The translations under genes were made by a program, and so were the position numbers. This document shows positions 18,279-26,539 of a stretch of DNA of 49,320 nt, piece by piece (position 1 is the first letter of the stretch; every line of letters starts with the position of its first letter). The notes beneath the pieces are model-generated. The model ran no database searches. It was not told the origin of the DNA and worked only from the letters and a program-made list of their open reading frames with translations. This DNA comes from Bradyrhizobium sp. Its GTDB lineage: Bacteria > Pseudomonadota > Alphaproteobacteria > Rhizobiales > Xanthobacteraceae. Location of the stretch: the NCBI RefSeq assembly GCF_028868675.1, contig NZ_JAGWUA010000010.1, positions 1 to 49,320 on the forward strand. The letters run 5' to 3'.

Positions 18279-18860
18279 ATGCCGTCGCCCGCCACCAAGA
18301 GATTGACATTCAGGACCATGCTGCGCCGGTTTCGCCGCAATGGCCGTGGCTCGGCGGCGGTCGAGTTTGCACTGGTCGCGCCGCTGTTCTTCGCGCTGCT
18401 GTTCGCGATCATCGAGACCGCGCTCATGTTCTTCGCGAGCCAGGTGCTCGAGACCATCACGCAGAACTCCGCGCGCATGATCATGACCGGGCAGGCGCAA
18501 AGCGGAGCGATGCCCGTCTGCCAGGTGGCCGGCGTCAACACGCCCTGCACCCAGGCGGCGTTCAAGACCTACGTCTGCAGCCAGATTCCGGCGTTGTTCG
18601 ACTGCAGCAGCCTTTATGTCGACGTGTCGAGCTTCACGTCCTTCTCGACGGTTACGCTGCCGAGCCACATCAACGCGGCCGGCAATTTCGACCAGACCAC
18701 GGGCTACGCTGCGGGCGGCCCGGGCGACATCGTGGTGGTGCGGCTGTTCTATCAGTGGCCGTTGTTCGTCACCGGGCTCGGCTACAACATCTCGAATCTC
18801 GCGGGCAACAAGCGTCTGCTGGTGGCGACGGCCGCGTTCAAGAACGAGCCCTACAATTAG
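18279..18860 (+). CDS. tadE: TadE-family pseudopilin (first copy)
   Basis: Minor pilin-like protein, 193 residues from ATG 18279. A basic leader (LRRFRRNGRG) ends at Gly24, followed by SAAVEFALVAPLFFALLF, the TadE membrane segment with Glu29 at position +5 as in class IVb prepilins, so CpaA is the likely processing enzyme. The remainder is a periplasmic domain with several Cys (for example VCQVAGVNTPC). A GGGGA lies upstream. It is followed immediately by a second TadE-type gene, so they probably form one unit. Confidence 0.88.
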   Translation: MPSPATKRLTFRTMLRRFRRNGRGSAAVEFALVAPLFFALLFAIIETALMFFASQVLETITQNSARMIMTGQAQSGAMPVCQVAGVNTPCTQAAFKTYVCSQIPALFDCSSLYVDVSSFTSFSTVTLPSHINAAGNFDQTTGYAAGGPGDIVVVRLFYQWPLFVTGLGYNISNLAGNKRLLVATAAFKNEPYN

Positions 18861-18883
18861 TGCGTAACCATTGGATCCGAGCG

Positions 18884-19462
18884 ATGCGGGCGATAGAGAA
18901 AATCTGGCGACGGGCGCGTTTCTCCTCATTGGGCTTTCTCGCCGACAGCAGGGCGATCGCCGCGACCGAGTTCGCGGTGATCATGCCGCTGATGCTGGTG
19001 ATGTTCTTCGGCACGGTCGAATTCTCGTCGGCGGTGGCGGTCGACCGCAAGGTCACGCTGATGGCGCGGACGCTTTCCGACCTCACGTCGCAGTCGACCT
19101 CCGTCGGCGACGCCGACATGACCAATTTCTTCGCGGCGTCGACCGGTGTGATGACGCCCTATGATCCCAGCCCGGTCTCGGCGACGATTTCCGAACTCTA
19201 CGTCGATCCCACGACGCTCAATGCGCGGGTGCAGTGGAGCAAGGGGGCGGGCCCGAGGACCGCGGGGAGCATCGTCGCCATCCCCTCGACGCTCGCCGTC
19301 GCCGGCACCTATTTGATCTTCTCGGAGGTCAGCTACACCTACACGCCGTCGGTCAAGTTCGTGCTCAAGACCGGGATCACGCTGAACGACGTCTCCTATA
19401 CCCGTCCGCGTCAGTCGCTTTGCGTCTACTACAGCCCGTCGACGACCTGCACGACCACGTGA
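18884..19462 (+). CDS. TadE/TadF-family pseudopilin (second copy)
   Basis: Second minor pseudopilin, 192 residues from ATG 18884. The TadE-type segment IAATEFAVIMPLMLVMFFG follows a basic leader; Glu29 and Phe30 are conserved but the residue before the expected cleavage point is Ala24 rather than Gly, as seen in TadF-like proteins. The periplasmic part includes VQWSKGAGPRTAG and a C-terminal Cys pair. A GTG at 18860 overlapping the previous stop is an alternative start. A strong bidirectional terminator follows at 19487. Confidence 0.85.
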   Translation: MRAIEKIWRRARFSSLGFLADSRAIAATEFAVIMPLMLVMFFGTVEFSSAVAVDRKVTLMARTLSDLTSQSTSVGDADMTNFFAASTGVMTPYDPSPVSATISELYVDPTTLNARVQWSKGAGPRTAGSIVAIPSTLAVAGTYLIFSEVSYTYTPSVKFVLKTGITLNDVSYTRPRQSLCVYYSPSTTCTTT

Positions 19463-19486
19463 ACGGCACTGTTCTCGGCGCATGAA

Positions 19487-19514
19487 AAAAGGCCGTGCGC
19501 CTGCACGGCCTTTT
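19487..19514. terminator. Bidirectional Rho-independent terminator
   Basis: A 12-bp perfect stem (AAAAGGCCGTGC / GCACGGCCTTTT) with a GCCT loop, with A- and T-runs on both sides. It lies between the converging ends of the second TadE-type gene (+) and the cold-shock gene (-) and can serve both. Confidence 0.88.
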
Positions 19515-19557
19515 CGTTTGGTGGCCGGTCCCGGGCCGCGGGGGGCCCGGAGACGGC

Positions 19558-19770
19558 CTAGCTCGCGGCGCGGAGATTATCGGCGGCCGACTTGCCGGAC
19601 CGGCGATCGGCCACGATCTCGTAGGAGATCTTCTGACCTTCGCGGAGCGTTCCGAGGCCAGCGCGCTCGACGGCGCTGATGTGAACGAACACGTCCTTGC
19701 CGCCGTCGTCGGGCTGGATGAAGCCGAAGCCTTTGGTTGCGTTAAACCACTTCACGGTTCCCATGCTCAT
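19558..19770 (-). CDS. cspA: Cold-shock protein, CspA family
   Basis: Single cold-shock domain RNA/ssDNA chaperone, 70 residues. The start [18 protein letters not shown] carries RNP1 (KGFGFI) and VFVHIS is RNP2; aromatic residues on the nucleic-acid face are intact. ATG 19770 is preceded by GAAGGGA; a longer frame to 19812 adds an unrelated 14-residue stretch and is rejected. Its 3' end shares the terminator with the converging pilin gene. It lies downstream of infA and a DEAD-box helicase on the same strand, but 261 bases separate it from infA, so it probably has its own promoter. Confidence 0.95.
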   Translation of the reverse strand: MSMGTVKWFNATKGFGFIQPDDGGKDVFVHISAVERAGLGTLREGQKISYEIVADRRSGKSAADNLRAAS

Positions 19771-19965
19771 GGGGGGTAGTCCCTTCTCAAGATATACAGT
19801 GTCGAAGCCCACTTGCGCGGGCGGGTTAGATCGAATTTTTGGAAGGGTCGTCAGCGTGTCTGAACCGGCTGTACCGGTGGATGCTAATGTCGTCCGGCCG
19901 AAAATCGATAATTCATTTTATCGGAAGCGAGGCCCCAAAACAATCCTGACGCGCACGATTTTTTG

Positions 19966-19988
19966 ATCCGCCGCGTGCCGCGGCGGAT
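19966..19988 (-). terminator. Strong hairpin after infA, possible terminator
   Basis: A 10-bp perfect GC-rich stem (ATCCGCCGCG / CGCGGCGGAT) with a three-base loop, 43 bases after the infA stop. No U-run follows on the minus strand (CAAAAAAT instead), so it may stabilise the 3' end or act weakly rather than as a classic intrinsic terminator. Confidence 0.4.
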
Positions 19989-20031
19989 TCCATGCATGTC
20001 GGTCGATTCCTTCCCGCAGGACGGGACGGTC

Positions 20032-20322
20032 TTACCGGCGGCGGAACTGGCCGCCGCGCTGGGCACCGCCCCGCGGCGGGCCGCCGGCCGGACCGGGACG
20101 CTCGTCCTTGTGGCGGAAGATCAGCCGCCCCTTTTCCAGATCGTAGGGCGACATCTCCACCGTCACACGGTCGCCCGCCAGCGTCTTGATGCGGTTCTTC
20201 TTCATCTTGCCGGCGGTGTAGGCGACGATTTCGTGCCCGGCGTCGAGCTGCACGCGATAGCGTGCGTCAGGGAGAATTTCGGTGACCAGTCCTTCGAACT
20301 GGATCAGCTCTTCCTTAGCCAT
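20032..20322 (-). CDS. infA: Translation initiation factor IF-1 with basic C-terminal tail
   Basis: S1/OB-fold factor binding the ribosomal A site, 96 residues. Residues 1-72 follow the IF-1 pattern ([42 protein letters not shown]). Residues 73-96 are an extra tail rich in Gly, Pro and Arg ending GGQFRRR, absent from the usual 72-residue IF-1. GGAG upstream of ATG 20322 is a good ribosome binding site. It follows the DEAD-box helicase by 24 bases, so the two are probably co-transcribed. A canonical infA probably exists elsewhere in the genome; whether this is the essential copy or a paralogue cannot be told here. Confidence 0.93.
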   Translation of the reverse strand: MAKEELIQFEGLVTEILPDARYRVQLDAGHEIVAYTAGKMKKNRIKTLAGDRVTVEMSPYDLEKGRLIFRHKDERPGPAGGPPRGGAQRGGQFRRR

Positions 20323-20346
20323 GGTTATCTCCAGATCGATAGGCGG

Positions 20347-21870
20347 CTAGTGCGAATGCGGGTTGCGGCTCGGCCGGCCGTTCGGGCGACTCTCGCGGCG
20401 CAAAAACGCAACGCCTTGTATCCCATCAGGTTTGCCGGCGCCATGCGCGGGACGCTGTTCCGGCCGATCACTTGGTGAGAAATTCACCTTACCACCGGAA
20501 CGGCGACGGCGAGACCCCTTCGCAGTGCCCGCGCCCTCGCCGGGCCGCACGTGGCCAGGCCTTGAATGGTCGGCCTTGGCATGGTCGGACTTCGCATGAT
20601 CGGGCTTGCCGTGATGGGGCCTGGCGTGGTCCGGCCTGGCGCCCTGTGGCCGCTGGCCCGGCCGTCCATGCCGACGCTGCGCGGCGGCCGGAGAGGGGGC
20701 GTGAGCGGCCTCGCGGCCGGCGTCGGTGCGGCGATCCTCGCGGGGCAGCGCCACGCGGATCAGTCGCTCGATGTCCCGGAGCCAGCCGAGTTCCTCTCCG
20801 CCTGCGACCAGCGAGATCGCAGTGCCCTCGGCGCCGGCGCGCGCGGTGCGGCCGATGCGGTGGACATAGGTCTCGGGCACGTTGGGCAGGTCGAAATTGA
20901 TGACGTGGCTGATGCCGTCGACGTCGATGCCGCGCGCCGCGATGTCGGTGGCGATCAGGGTCCGGATTTCGCCGGAGCGAAACGCGGCAAGCGTCCGCTC
21001 GCGGTGGTTCTGCGACTTGTTGCCGTGGATGGCGTTGGCGGCGATGCCGGCCTTGGCCAGCGTCTTCACCACCTTGTCCGCGCCGTGCTTGGTGCGGGTG
21101 AAGACCAGCGCCCGGTCGATCGGCTCCTGCTTCAGAAGCTCGGTCAGGAACGCCGGTTTGGCGGAAAAGTCGACCTGGATGATGCGCTGGCGGATGCGCT
21201 CGGCCGTCGAGGCGACCGGGGTCACCGCCACGCGGGCGGGGTCGCGCAGCATGGCTTCGGCGAGTTCGGCAATGTCCTTCGGCATGGTGGCCGAGAAGAA
21301 CAGGGTCTGCCGCTTGATCGGCAGCTTGGCGACGATCTTCCGGATGTCGTTGATGAAGCCCATGTCGAGCATGCGGTCGGCCTCATCGAGCACCAGGAAT
21401 TCGACCTGGGCGAGCTTGAGCGCGTTGCTCTGCACGAGGTCGAGCAGTCGGCCGGGGGTGGCGACCAGTACCTCGACACCGGGCATCAGCGAACGTACCT
21501 GGCGGCCCATCGGCACGCCGCCGATGGCGAGCGCCGAAGTCAGGCGGACATGGCGGCCATAGGCGTTGAAGCTGTCGAGGATCTGGCCGGATAGTTCGCG
21601 CGTCGGCGACAGCACCAGGACGCGGCAGGTCTTGGGCTGCGGCTTGATCCGGTTCTGCAGCAGACGGTGCAGGATCGGCAACGCGAAGGACGCGGTCTTG
21701 CCGGTTCCGGTCTGGGCGATGCCGACGACGTCGCGGCCAGTGAGCGCGAGCGGGATGGTCTGGGCCTGAATGGGGGTCGGCGTGACGTAATTTTCCTCTT
21801 TGAGGGCACGCGCAATGGGATCGGCAAGGCCGAAGTCCTGAAAGGAAGTCAAAAGATGGGTTCTTTCCAT
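20347..21870 (-). CDS. DEAD-box ATP-dependent RNA helicase, RhlE-like
   Basis: RNA helicase, 507 residues from ATG 21870. Motifs in order: Q-motif region [11 protein letters not shown] (31-41), Walker [10 protein letters not shown] (52-60), PTREL, TPGR, DEAD (162-165), SAT (193-195), and motif [12 protein letters not shown]. After about residue 375 comes a low-complexity basic tail with runs of D-H-A-K/R and R-P-G-H units, then a Lys/Arg-rich patch, as in RNA-binding tails of RhlE/CsdA proteins. A frame extending to 22074 is not family-like. Coupling to an IF-1 gene and nearness of cspA suggest a role in cold or ribosome-related RNA unwinding (inference). Confidence 0.93.
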   Translation of the reverse strand: MERTHLLTSFQDFGLADPIARALKEENYVTPTPIQAQTIPLALTGRDVVGIAQTGTGKTASFALPILHRLLQNRIKPQPKTCRVLVLSPTRELSGQILDSFNAYGRHVRLTSALAIGGVPMGRQVRSLMPGVEVLVATPGRLLDLVQSNALKLAQVEFLVLDEADRMLDMGFINDIRKIVAKLPIKRQTLFFSATMPKDIAELAEAMLRDPARVAVTPVASTAERIRQRIIQVDFSAKPAFLTELLKQEPIDRALVFTRTKHGADKVVKTLAKAGIAANAIHGNKSQNHRERTLAAFRSGEIRTLIATDIAARGIDVDGISHVINFDLPNVPETYVHRIGRTARAGAEGTAISLVAGGEELGWLRDIERLIRVALPREDRRTDAGREAAHAPSPAAAQRRHGRPGQRPQGARPDHARPHHGKPDHAKSDHAKADHSRPGHVRPGEGAGTAKGSRRRRSGGKVNFSPSDRPEQRPAHGAGKPDGIQGVAFLRRESRPNGRPSRNPHSH

Positions 21871-22363
21871 GTCAAAAGCAGGCGCCCGGCGCCACGCGGC
21901 GGGGCACGCGCAAAGGGGTGTCGGAAGGACACCTGCGTGTTTGGGGTGTCGGATTGTTGGGCTGGAGGGGCAAGCCAGAGGCCCAATGGGGCTTAAGAAC
22001 ACGCGGCTCGCGACGACCCGTTGATACTCAAGGGGTCTTGGCCACCATATGGAACATCGAGACGGCGCTTTCAAGGCGGCGGGCCTGGCAAGATAAGGAT
22101 TTCATTGCCTGCCGGAATTTTAGCCAATGGGCGGCTTTGCCTAATAAACAGACCGCCTGCCACGCAAGCATACATTTCTTGTGCTCAAAGAATAAGCTGC
22201 GCGAAGACGACAAAATTCCTGATCGGCAAGAAATTTATTCATGAGAACAGTTGGTTAGATGACCATGGCCGCCATGGCATGGTTCTTGCGATTCCCTTGA
22301 CCGCAGGCGGCCGTGGGGCCGTTTCGCAGCGTTTTCACGCCTGCGTCAGGGAGATGATACCTC
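21871..22363. other. Divergent intergenic region between helicase and urtA
   Basis: No convincing gene in these 493 bases. The part from about 22090 to 22260 is distinctly richer in A and T than the rest of the window and should hold the helicase promoter and any upstream regulatory sites of urtA. If the helicase promoter lies in that part, its leader would exceed 200 bases, as in cold-induced helicase genes elsewhere. A sigma-54 promoter match for urtA is at 22275-22290. I looked for an NtrC dyad (GCAC-type half sites) and did not find one. Confidence 0.6.
22275..22290 (+). promoter_or_regulatory. Sigma-54 (RpoN) promoter upstream of urtA
   Basis: TGGCATGGTTCTTGCG matches the sigma-54 consensus TGGCAYRNNNNTTGCW at every fixed position except the last (G for W). 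Spacing between the GG and GC elements is correct. The expected start point is about 22300, giving a leader of roughly 64 bases before the urtA ATG. This fits nitrogen (NtrC-type) control of urea uptake genes. Confidence 0.72.
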
Positions 22364-23686
22364 ATGCTTACGAAATCGACTCACGGCATAGCGGCGCCAT
22401 TGAGCCGCCGTCGCTGGCTCGCAGCGACCGCCGGACTGATGCTCGGTCTGGCTTCCTTTACCGGCGCCAGCGCCGCGGACGACACCATCAAGGTCGGCGT
22501 CCTGCACTCTCTTTCCGGCACCATGGCCATCAGCGAAACCACGCTGAAGGACACCATCCTCTTCCTGATCGACGAGCAGAACAAGAAGGGCGGCGTGCTC
22601 GGCAAGAAGCTCGAGGCCGTCGTCGTCGACCCCGCCTCGAACTGGCCGCTGTTCGCGGAGAAGGCGCGCGAACTCATCACCAAGGACAAGGTCGCCGTCG
22701 TGTTCGGCTGCTGGACCTCGGTGTCGCGCAAGTCCGTGCTCCCCGTCTTCAAGGAGCTGAACAACATCCTGTTCTACCCCGTGCAGTACGAGGGTGAGGA
22801 GAGCGAGCGCAACGTGTTCTACACCGGCGCTGCGCCGAACCAGCAGGCGATCCCCGCGGTCGACTATCTGATGAAGGAAGAGAAGGTGAAGCGCTGGGTG
22901 CTCGCGGGCACCGACTACGTCTATCCGCGCACCACCAACAAGATCCTCGAGGCCTATCTGAAGTCGAAGGGCGTGGCCCAGGACGACATCATGATCAACT
23001 ACACGCCGTTCGGTCACTCCGACTGGCAGACGATCGTGGCCGACATCAAGAAGTTCGGCTCGGCCGGCAAGAAGACGGCGGTGGTCTCGACCATCAACGG
23101 CGACGCCAACGTTCCCTTCTACAAGGAACTCGGCAACCAGGGCATCAAGGCGAAGGACATCCCGGTGGTCGCGTTCTCGGTGGGTGAGGAAGAACTCGCC
23201 GGTATCGACACCAAGCCGCTGGTCGGTCACCTCGCCGCCTGGAACTACTTCGAGTCGATCAAGACTCCTGCGAACGAGAAGTTCATCAAGGAGTGGCAGG
23301 CCTACACCAAGAATCCGAAGCGCACCACCAACGACCCGATGGAAGCGCACGTGATCGGCTTCAACATGTGGGTGAAGGCGGTCGAGAAGGTGAAGTCGAC
23401 CGATCCGGACAAGGTCATCGACGCGCTTCCCGGCATCGAGGCGGCCAACCTCACCGGCGGCGTGTCGAAGATGCTGCCCAACCACCACATCACCAAGCCG
23501 GTGTTCATCGGCGAGATCAAGGGCAACGGCCAGTTCGACGTGGTCTGGAAGACGCCGAGCCTGGTGGCCGGCGACGCCTGGTCGAAGGAGCTTGACGGCT
23601 CCAGGGACCTGATCGGCGACTGGGTCGAGAAGAAGTGCGGCAACTACAACGTCAAGACCAACAAGTGCCTCGGTTCGGGCTCCTGA
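22364..23686 (+). CDS. urtA: Urea ABC transporter substrate-binding protein UrtA
   Basis: Periplasmic urea-binding protein, 440 residues, of the branched-chain amino acid receptor-like family. The leader has a twin-arginine-like motif (SRRRWLAATAGL) and a hydrophobic core ending GASAA, so Tat or Sec export is possible. The mature start DDTIKVGVLHSLSGTMAISE is diagnostic for UrtA, as is the stretch FGCWTSVSRKSVLP. AGGGAG lies upstream of ATG 22364. First gene of urtABCDE and probably the most abundant product; a hairpin follows it at 23704. Confidence 0.96.
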   Translation: MLTKSTHGIAAPLSRRRWLAATAGLMLGLASFTGASAADDTIKVGVLHSLSGTMAISETTLKDTILFLIDEQNKKGGVLGKKLEAVVVDPASNWPLFAEKARELITKDKVAVVFGCWTSVSRKSVLPVFKELNNILFYPVQYEGEESERNVFYTGAAPNQQAIPAVDYLMKEEKVKRWVLAGTDYVYPRTTNKILEAYLKSKGVAQDDIMINYTPFGHSDWQTIVADIKKFGSAGKKTAVVSTINGDANVPFYKELGNQGIKAKDIPVVAFSVGEEELAGIDTKPLVGHLAAWNYFESIKTPANEKFIKEWQAYTKNPKRTTNDPMEAHVIGFNMWVKAVEKVKSTDPDKVIDALPGIEAANLTGGVSKMLPNHHITKPVFIGEIKGNGQFDVVWKTPSLVAGDAWSKELDGSRDLIGDWVEKKCGNYNVKTNKCLGSGS

Positions 23687-23703
23687 TCCGAACCTGAACG
23701 ACC

Positions 23704-23733
23704 GGAGAAGGCGGCCATTCCGCCGCCTTCTCC
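23704..23733 (+). other. Intercistronic hairpin between urtA and urtB
   Basis: A 12-bp perfect stem (GGAGAAGGCGGC / GCCGCCTTCTCC) with a 6-base loop, 18 bases after the urtA stop. No U-run follows, so it is more likely a 3' stabiliser or attenuator giving more binding protein than membrane components than a full terminator. Confidence 0.6.
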
Positions 23734-23758
23734 ACCGAATTCTGCCGGGGTCATTCAA

Positions 23759-25369
23759 GTGCCAGCCAATTTGCCTGCGCGTCTCTGCACGCTCGTGCTC
23801 TCGCTGTTCCTGATCGCCGTCGCGCTGCCGGCCCTGGCCGGTCCGTTCGAGGACGCGGTCGCCAAATTCGCCAACGACGAATTTTCCGACACCGAAGAGG
23901 CGATCGGTGCGGTTGCGACCAGCGGCAATCCGCTGGCCTATCCGATCATCAGCGCGCTGCAGGACGGCCGGCTGATGGCCGACCCCGACACCAAGAAGGT
24001 CTTTGTGACGGGCACCGACGGCAACTCGATCGACGCCGCAAGCGGGGCGACCGTCGCGAACGTGCCCGACAGCGCCAGCGCGGTGCGCCTGAACAACCGG
24101 CTGCGCCGCAGCGTCGATGCGGCGCTGGGCAGCCTGACGCTGATGTCGCCCGATGTCGCGATGCGCATCCAGGCCGCGCGATCCGTCTTCAAGTCTCATG
24201 AAGAATCGGCGCTGCCCGTCGTCGAGAAGGCGCTCGCCAAGGAAACCAGCAGGACCGCCAAGGCCGCGCTCGGCGAAGCAAGGGCGGCGATCCTGCTGTA
24301 CAAGGCGGATGCCAGCGAGGTCGACAAGCTCAAGGCGGTCGCCATCATCAAGGCTCGTGGCGACCAGGAGGCGCTCGCGCTCCTGACCGACATCGGCAGC
24401 GATCAGCCGGCGTCCGTGACCAAGGCCGCCGCGGGCGCGATCGGCTCGATCCAGAACTCGCTCGCGGTGTGGTCCATGGTGCAGAACGCCTGGTATGGCC
24501 TCTCGCTCGGCTCGGTGCTGCTGCTCGCGGCCATCGGCCTTGCCATCACCTTCGGCGTGATGGGCGTCATCAACATGGCCCATGGCGAGATGGTGATGCT
24601 CGGGGCCTACACCACCTTCGTGGTGCAGGAGATGATCCGCACCCGCTATCCCGCTCTCTTCGACTATTCGCTGCTGATCGCCGTGCCGCTTGCCTTCCTG
24701 GTCTCCGGCGCGATCGGTGTCCTGATCGAGCGCAGCATCATCCGTTTCCTCTACGGCCGGCCGCTGGAAACCCTGCTTGCGACCTGGGGCCTGTCGCTGG
24801 TGCTGCAGCAGGCGGTGCGCACCGCGTTCGGCCCGACCAACCGCGAGGTCGGCAACCCCTCCTGGATGAGCGGCGCGTTCGAACTCGGCCAGATCACGAT
24901 CACCTACAACCGGCTCTGGATCTTCTGCTTCACGCTCGCCGTGTTCGCGATCCTGCTCGCCATGCTGCGCTACACCGCGCTGGGGCTCGAGATGCGCGCG
25001 GTGACGCAGAACCGGCGCATGGCGGCCTCGATGGGCATTGCCACCTCGCGCGTCGACGCGCTGACCTTCGGTCTCGGCTCGGGCATCGCGGGCATCGCCG
25101 GCGTGGCGCTGTCGCAGATCGACAACGTCAGCCCCAATCTCGGCCAGAGCTACATCATCGACAGCTTCATGGTCGTGGTGTTCGGCGGGGTCGGTAATCT
25201 CTGGGGCACGCTGGTCGGTGCCTTCAGCCTCGGCATCGCCAACAAGTTCCTGGAGCCGGTCGCCGGCGCCGTGCTCGGCAAGATCGCCATCCTGGTGCTG
25301 ATCATCCTGTTCATCCAGAAGCGCCCGCGCGGCCTGTTCGCGCTCAAGGGCCGTGCGGTGGAAGCATGA
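23759..25369 (+). CDS. urtB: Urea ABC transporter permease UrtB
   Basis: Inner-membrane permease, 536 residues. Like other UrtB proteins it has a signal-like N-terminus (LVLSLFLIAVALPALAG) and a periplasmic helical domain of about 200 residues before the LivH-type permease domain (from about residue 240, WYGLSLGSVLLLAAIGLAI), which contains MGVINMAHGEMVMLGAY. The extra N-terminal domain is the feature that separates UrtB from LivH. The start is GTG 23759, the only good candidate before the signal peptide. Its stop overlaps urtC by four bases (ATGA). Confidence 0.95.
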   Translation: MPANLPARLCTLVLSLFLIAVALPALAGPFEDAVAKFANDEFSDTEEAIGAVATSGNPLAYPIISALQDGRLMADPDTKKVFVTGTDGNSIDAASGATVANVPDSASAVRLNNRLRRSVDAALGSLTLMSPDVAMRIQAARSVFKSHEESALPVVEKALAKETSRTAKAALGEARAAILLYKADASEVDKLKAVAIIKARGDQEALALLTDIGSDQPASVTKAAAGAIGSIQNSLAVWSMVQNAWYGLSLGSVLLLAAIGLAITFGVMGVINMAHGEMVMLGAYTTFVVQEMIRTRYPALFDYSLLIAVPLAFLVSGAIGVLIERSIIRFLYGRPLETLLATWGLSLVLQQAVRTAFGPTNREVGNPSWMSGAFELGQITITYNRLWIFCFTLAVFAILLAMLRYTALGLEMRAVTQNRRMAASMGIATSRVDALTFGLGSGIAGIAGVALSQIDNVSPNLGQSYIIDSFMVVVFGGVGNLWGTLVGAFSLGIANKFLEPVAGAVLGKIAILVLIILFIQKRPRGLFALKGRAVEA

Positions 25370-26535
25370 CCCCTCACATGCTGACCCGATCGCTCGACCG
25401 CGGCGCGACGCTGTTTCTCGCCATCGTCGCCGCCTGCGGCATCCTGATCCCGCTCTCCAACCTGCTGCTGCCGACGGACTCGTCCCTCCAGGTGCCGACC
25501 TATCTTGTGGCGCTGTGGGGCAAATATGTCTGCTACGCAATCCTCGCGTTGTCGATCGACCTGATCTGGGGCTATTGCGGCATCCTGTCGCTCGGCCACG
25601 GTGCGTTCTTCGCGCTCGGCGGCTACGCCATGGGCATGTACCTGATGCGCCAGATCGGCACCCGCGGCGTCTACGGAAACCCGATCCTGCCTGACTTCAT
25701 GGTGTTCCTGAACTGGCAGAAGCTGCCCTGGTACTGGTACGGCTTCGACATGTTCTGGTTCGCGGCCCTCATGGTGGTCGTGGTGCCTGGCCTGCTCGCC
25801 TTCTGCTTCGGCTGGCTCGCGTTCCGCTCGCGCGTCACCGGCGTCTATCTGTCGATCATCACGCAGGCCATGACCTACGCGCTGCTGCTCGGCTTCTTCC
25901 GCAACGATTTCGGCTTCGGCGGCAACAACGGCCTCACCGACTTCAAGGACATTCTCGGCTTCAACGTCCAGGCCGAGGGCACCCGGGCTGCATTGTTCGC
26001 GCTGAGCTGTTTGGCGCTGATCGTCGGCTTCGTGATTTGCCGGGCCATCGTTTCCTCCAAGCTCGGCAAGATCCTGATCGCGATCCGGGACGCGGAATCG
26101 CGCACCCGCTTTCTCGGCTACCGGGTCGAATCCTACAAGCTGTTCGTGTTCACGGTTTCGGCCTGCATGGCGGGCGTCGCCGGCGCGCTCTACGTTCCGC
26201 AGGTCGGCATCATCAACCCGTCCGAATTCGCGCCCGGCAATTCCATCGAGGCGGTGATCTGGGTCGCGGTCGGCGGCCGCGGCACGCTGGTCGGGGCGGC
26301 GCTGGGCGCCGTCGTCGTCAACTACGCCAAGACCGTCTTCACCTCGGGCGTGCTTGCGCCGTACTGGCTGTTCATGCTGGGCGCGCTGTTCATCCTCGTC
26401 ACCTTGCTGCTGCCGAGGGGGCTCGTCGGCACCTTCAACGCCTGGTGGGAGCCCCGGAAGGCACGGCGCGCCGACGACAACGCCGCGAGCGCCGCGCGCG
26501 AGGACGGCATCAGCGCGCCGAAGATGGCGGAGTAG
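25366..26535 (+). CDS. urtC: Urea ABC transporter permease UrtC
   Basis: LivM-type membrane permease, 389 residues, with about ten hydrophobic segments. Typical stretches are DLIWGYCGILSLGHGAFFALGGY and the coupling-loop region KILIAIRDAESRTRFLGYRV. A polar C-terminal tail follows the last helix. ATG 25366 lies inside the urtB stop, so the two permeases are translationally coupled. With UrtB it forms the urea channel. Confidence 0.95.
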   Translation: MTPHMLTRSLDRGATLFLAIVAACGILIPLSNLLLPTDSSLQVPTYLVALWGKYVCYAILALSIDLIWGYCGILSLGHGAFFALGGYAMGMYLMRQIGTRGVYGNPILPDFMVFLNWQKLPWYWYGFDMFWFAALMVVVVPGLLAFCFGWLAFRSRVTGVYLSIITQAMTYALLLGFFRNDFGFGGNNGLTDFKDILGFNVQAEGTRAALFALSCLALIVGFVICRAIVSSKLGKILIAIRDAESRTRFLGYRVESYKLFVFTVSACMAGVAGALYVPQVGIINPSEFAPGNSIEAVIWVAVGGRGTLVGAALGAVVVNYAKTVFTSGVLAPYWLFMLGALFILVTLLLPRGLVGTFNAWWEPRKARRADDNAASAAREDGISAPKMAE

Positions 26536-26539
26536 CGGC

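Noticed and set aside
22090..22270. Possible NtrC-binding dyad before urtA
   Set aside because: I scanned for GCAC/GTGC half sites with five-base spacing and found no convincing pair.
22346..25540. Open frame of over 1000 codons on the minus strand
   Set aside because: It is exactly antisense to urtA and urtB, whose products are unmistakable; the composition (Arg, His, Asp, Gly, Leu rich) is that of a mirror frame in GC-rich coding DNA.
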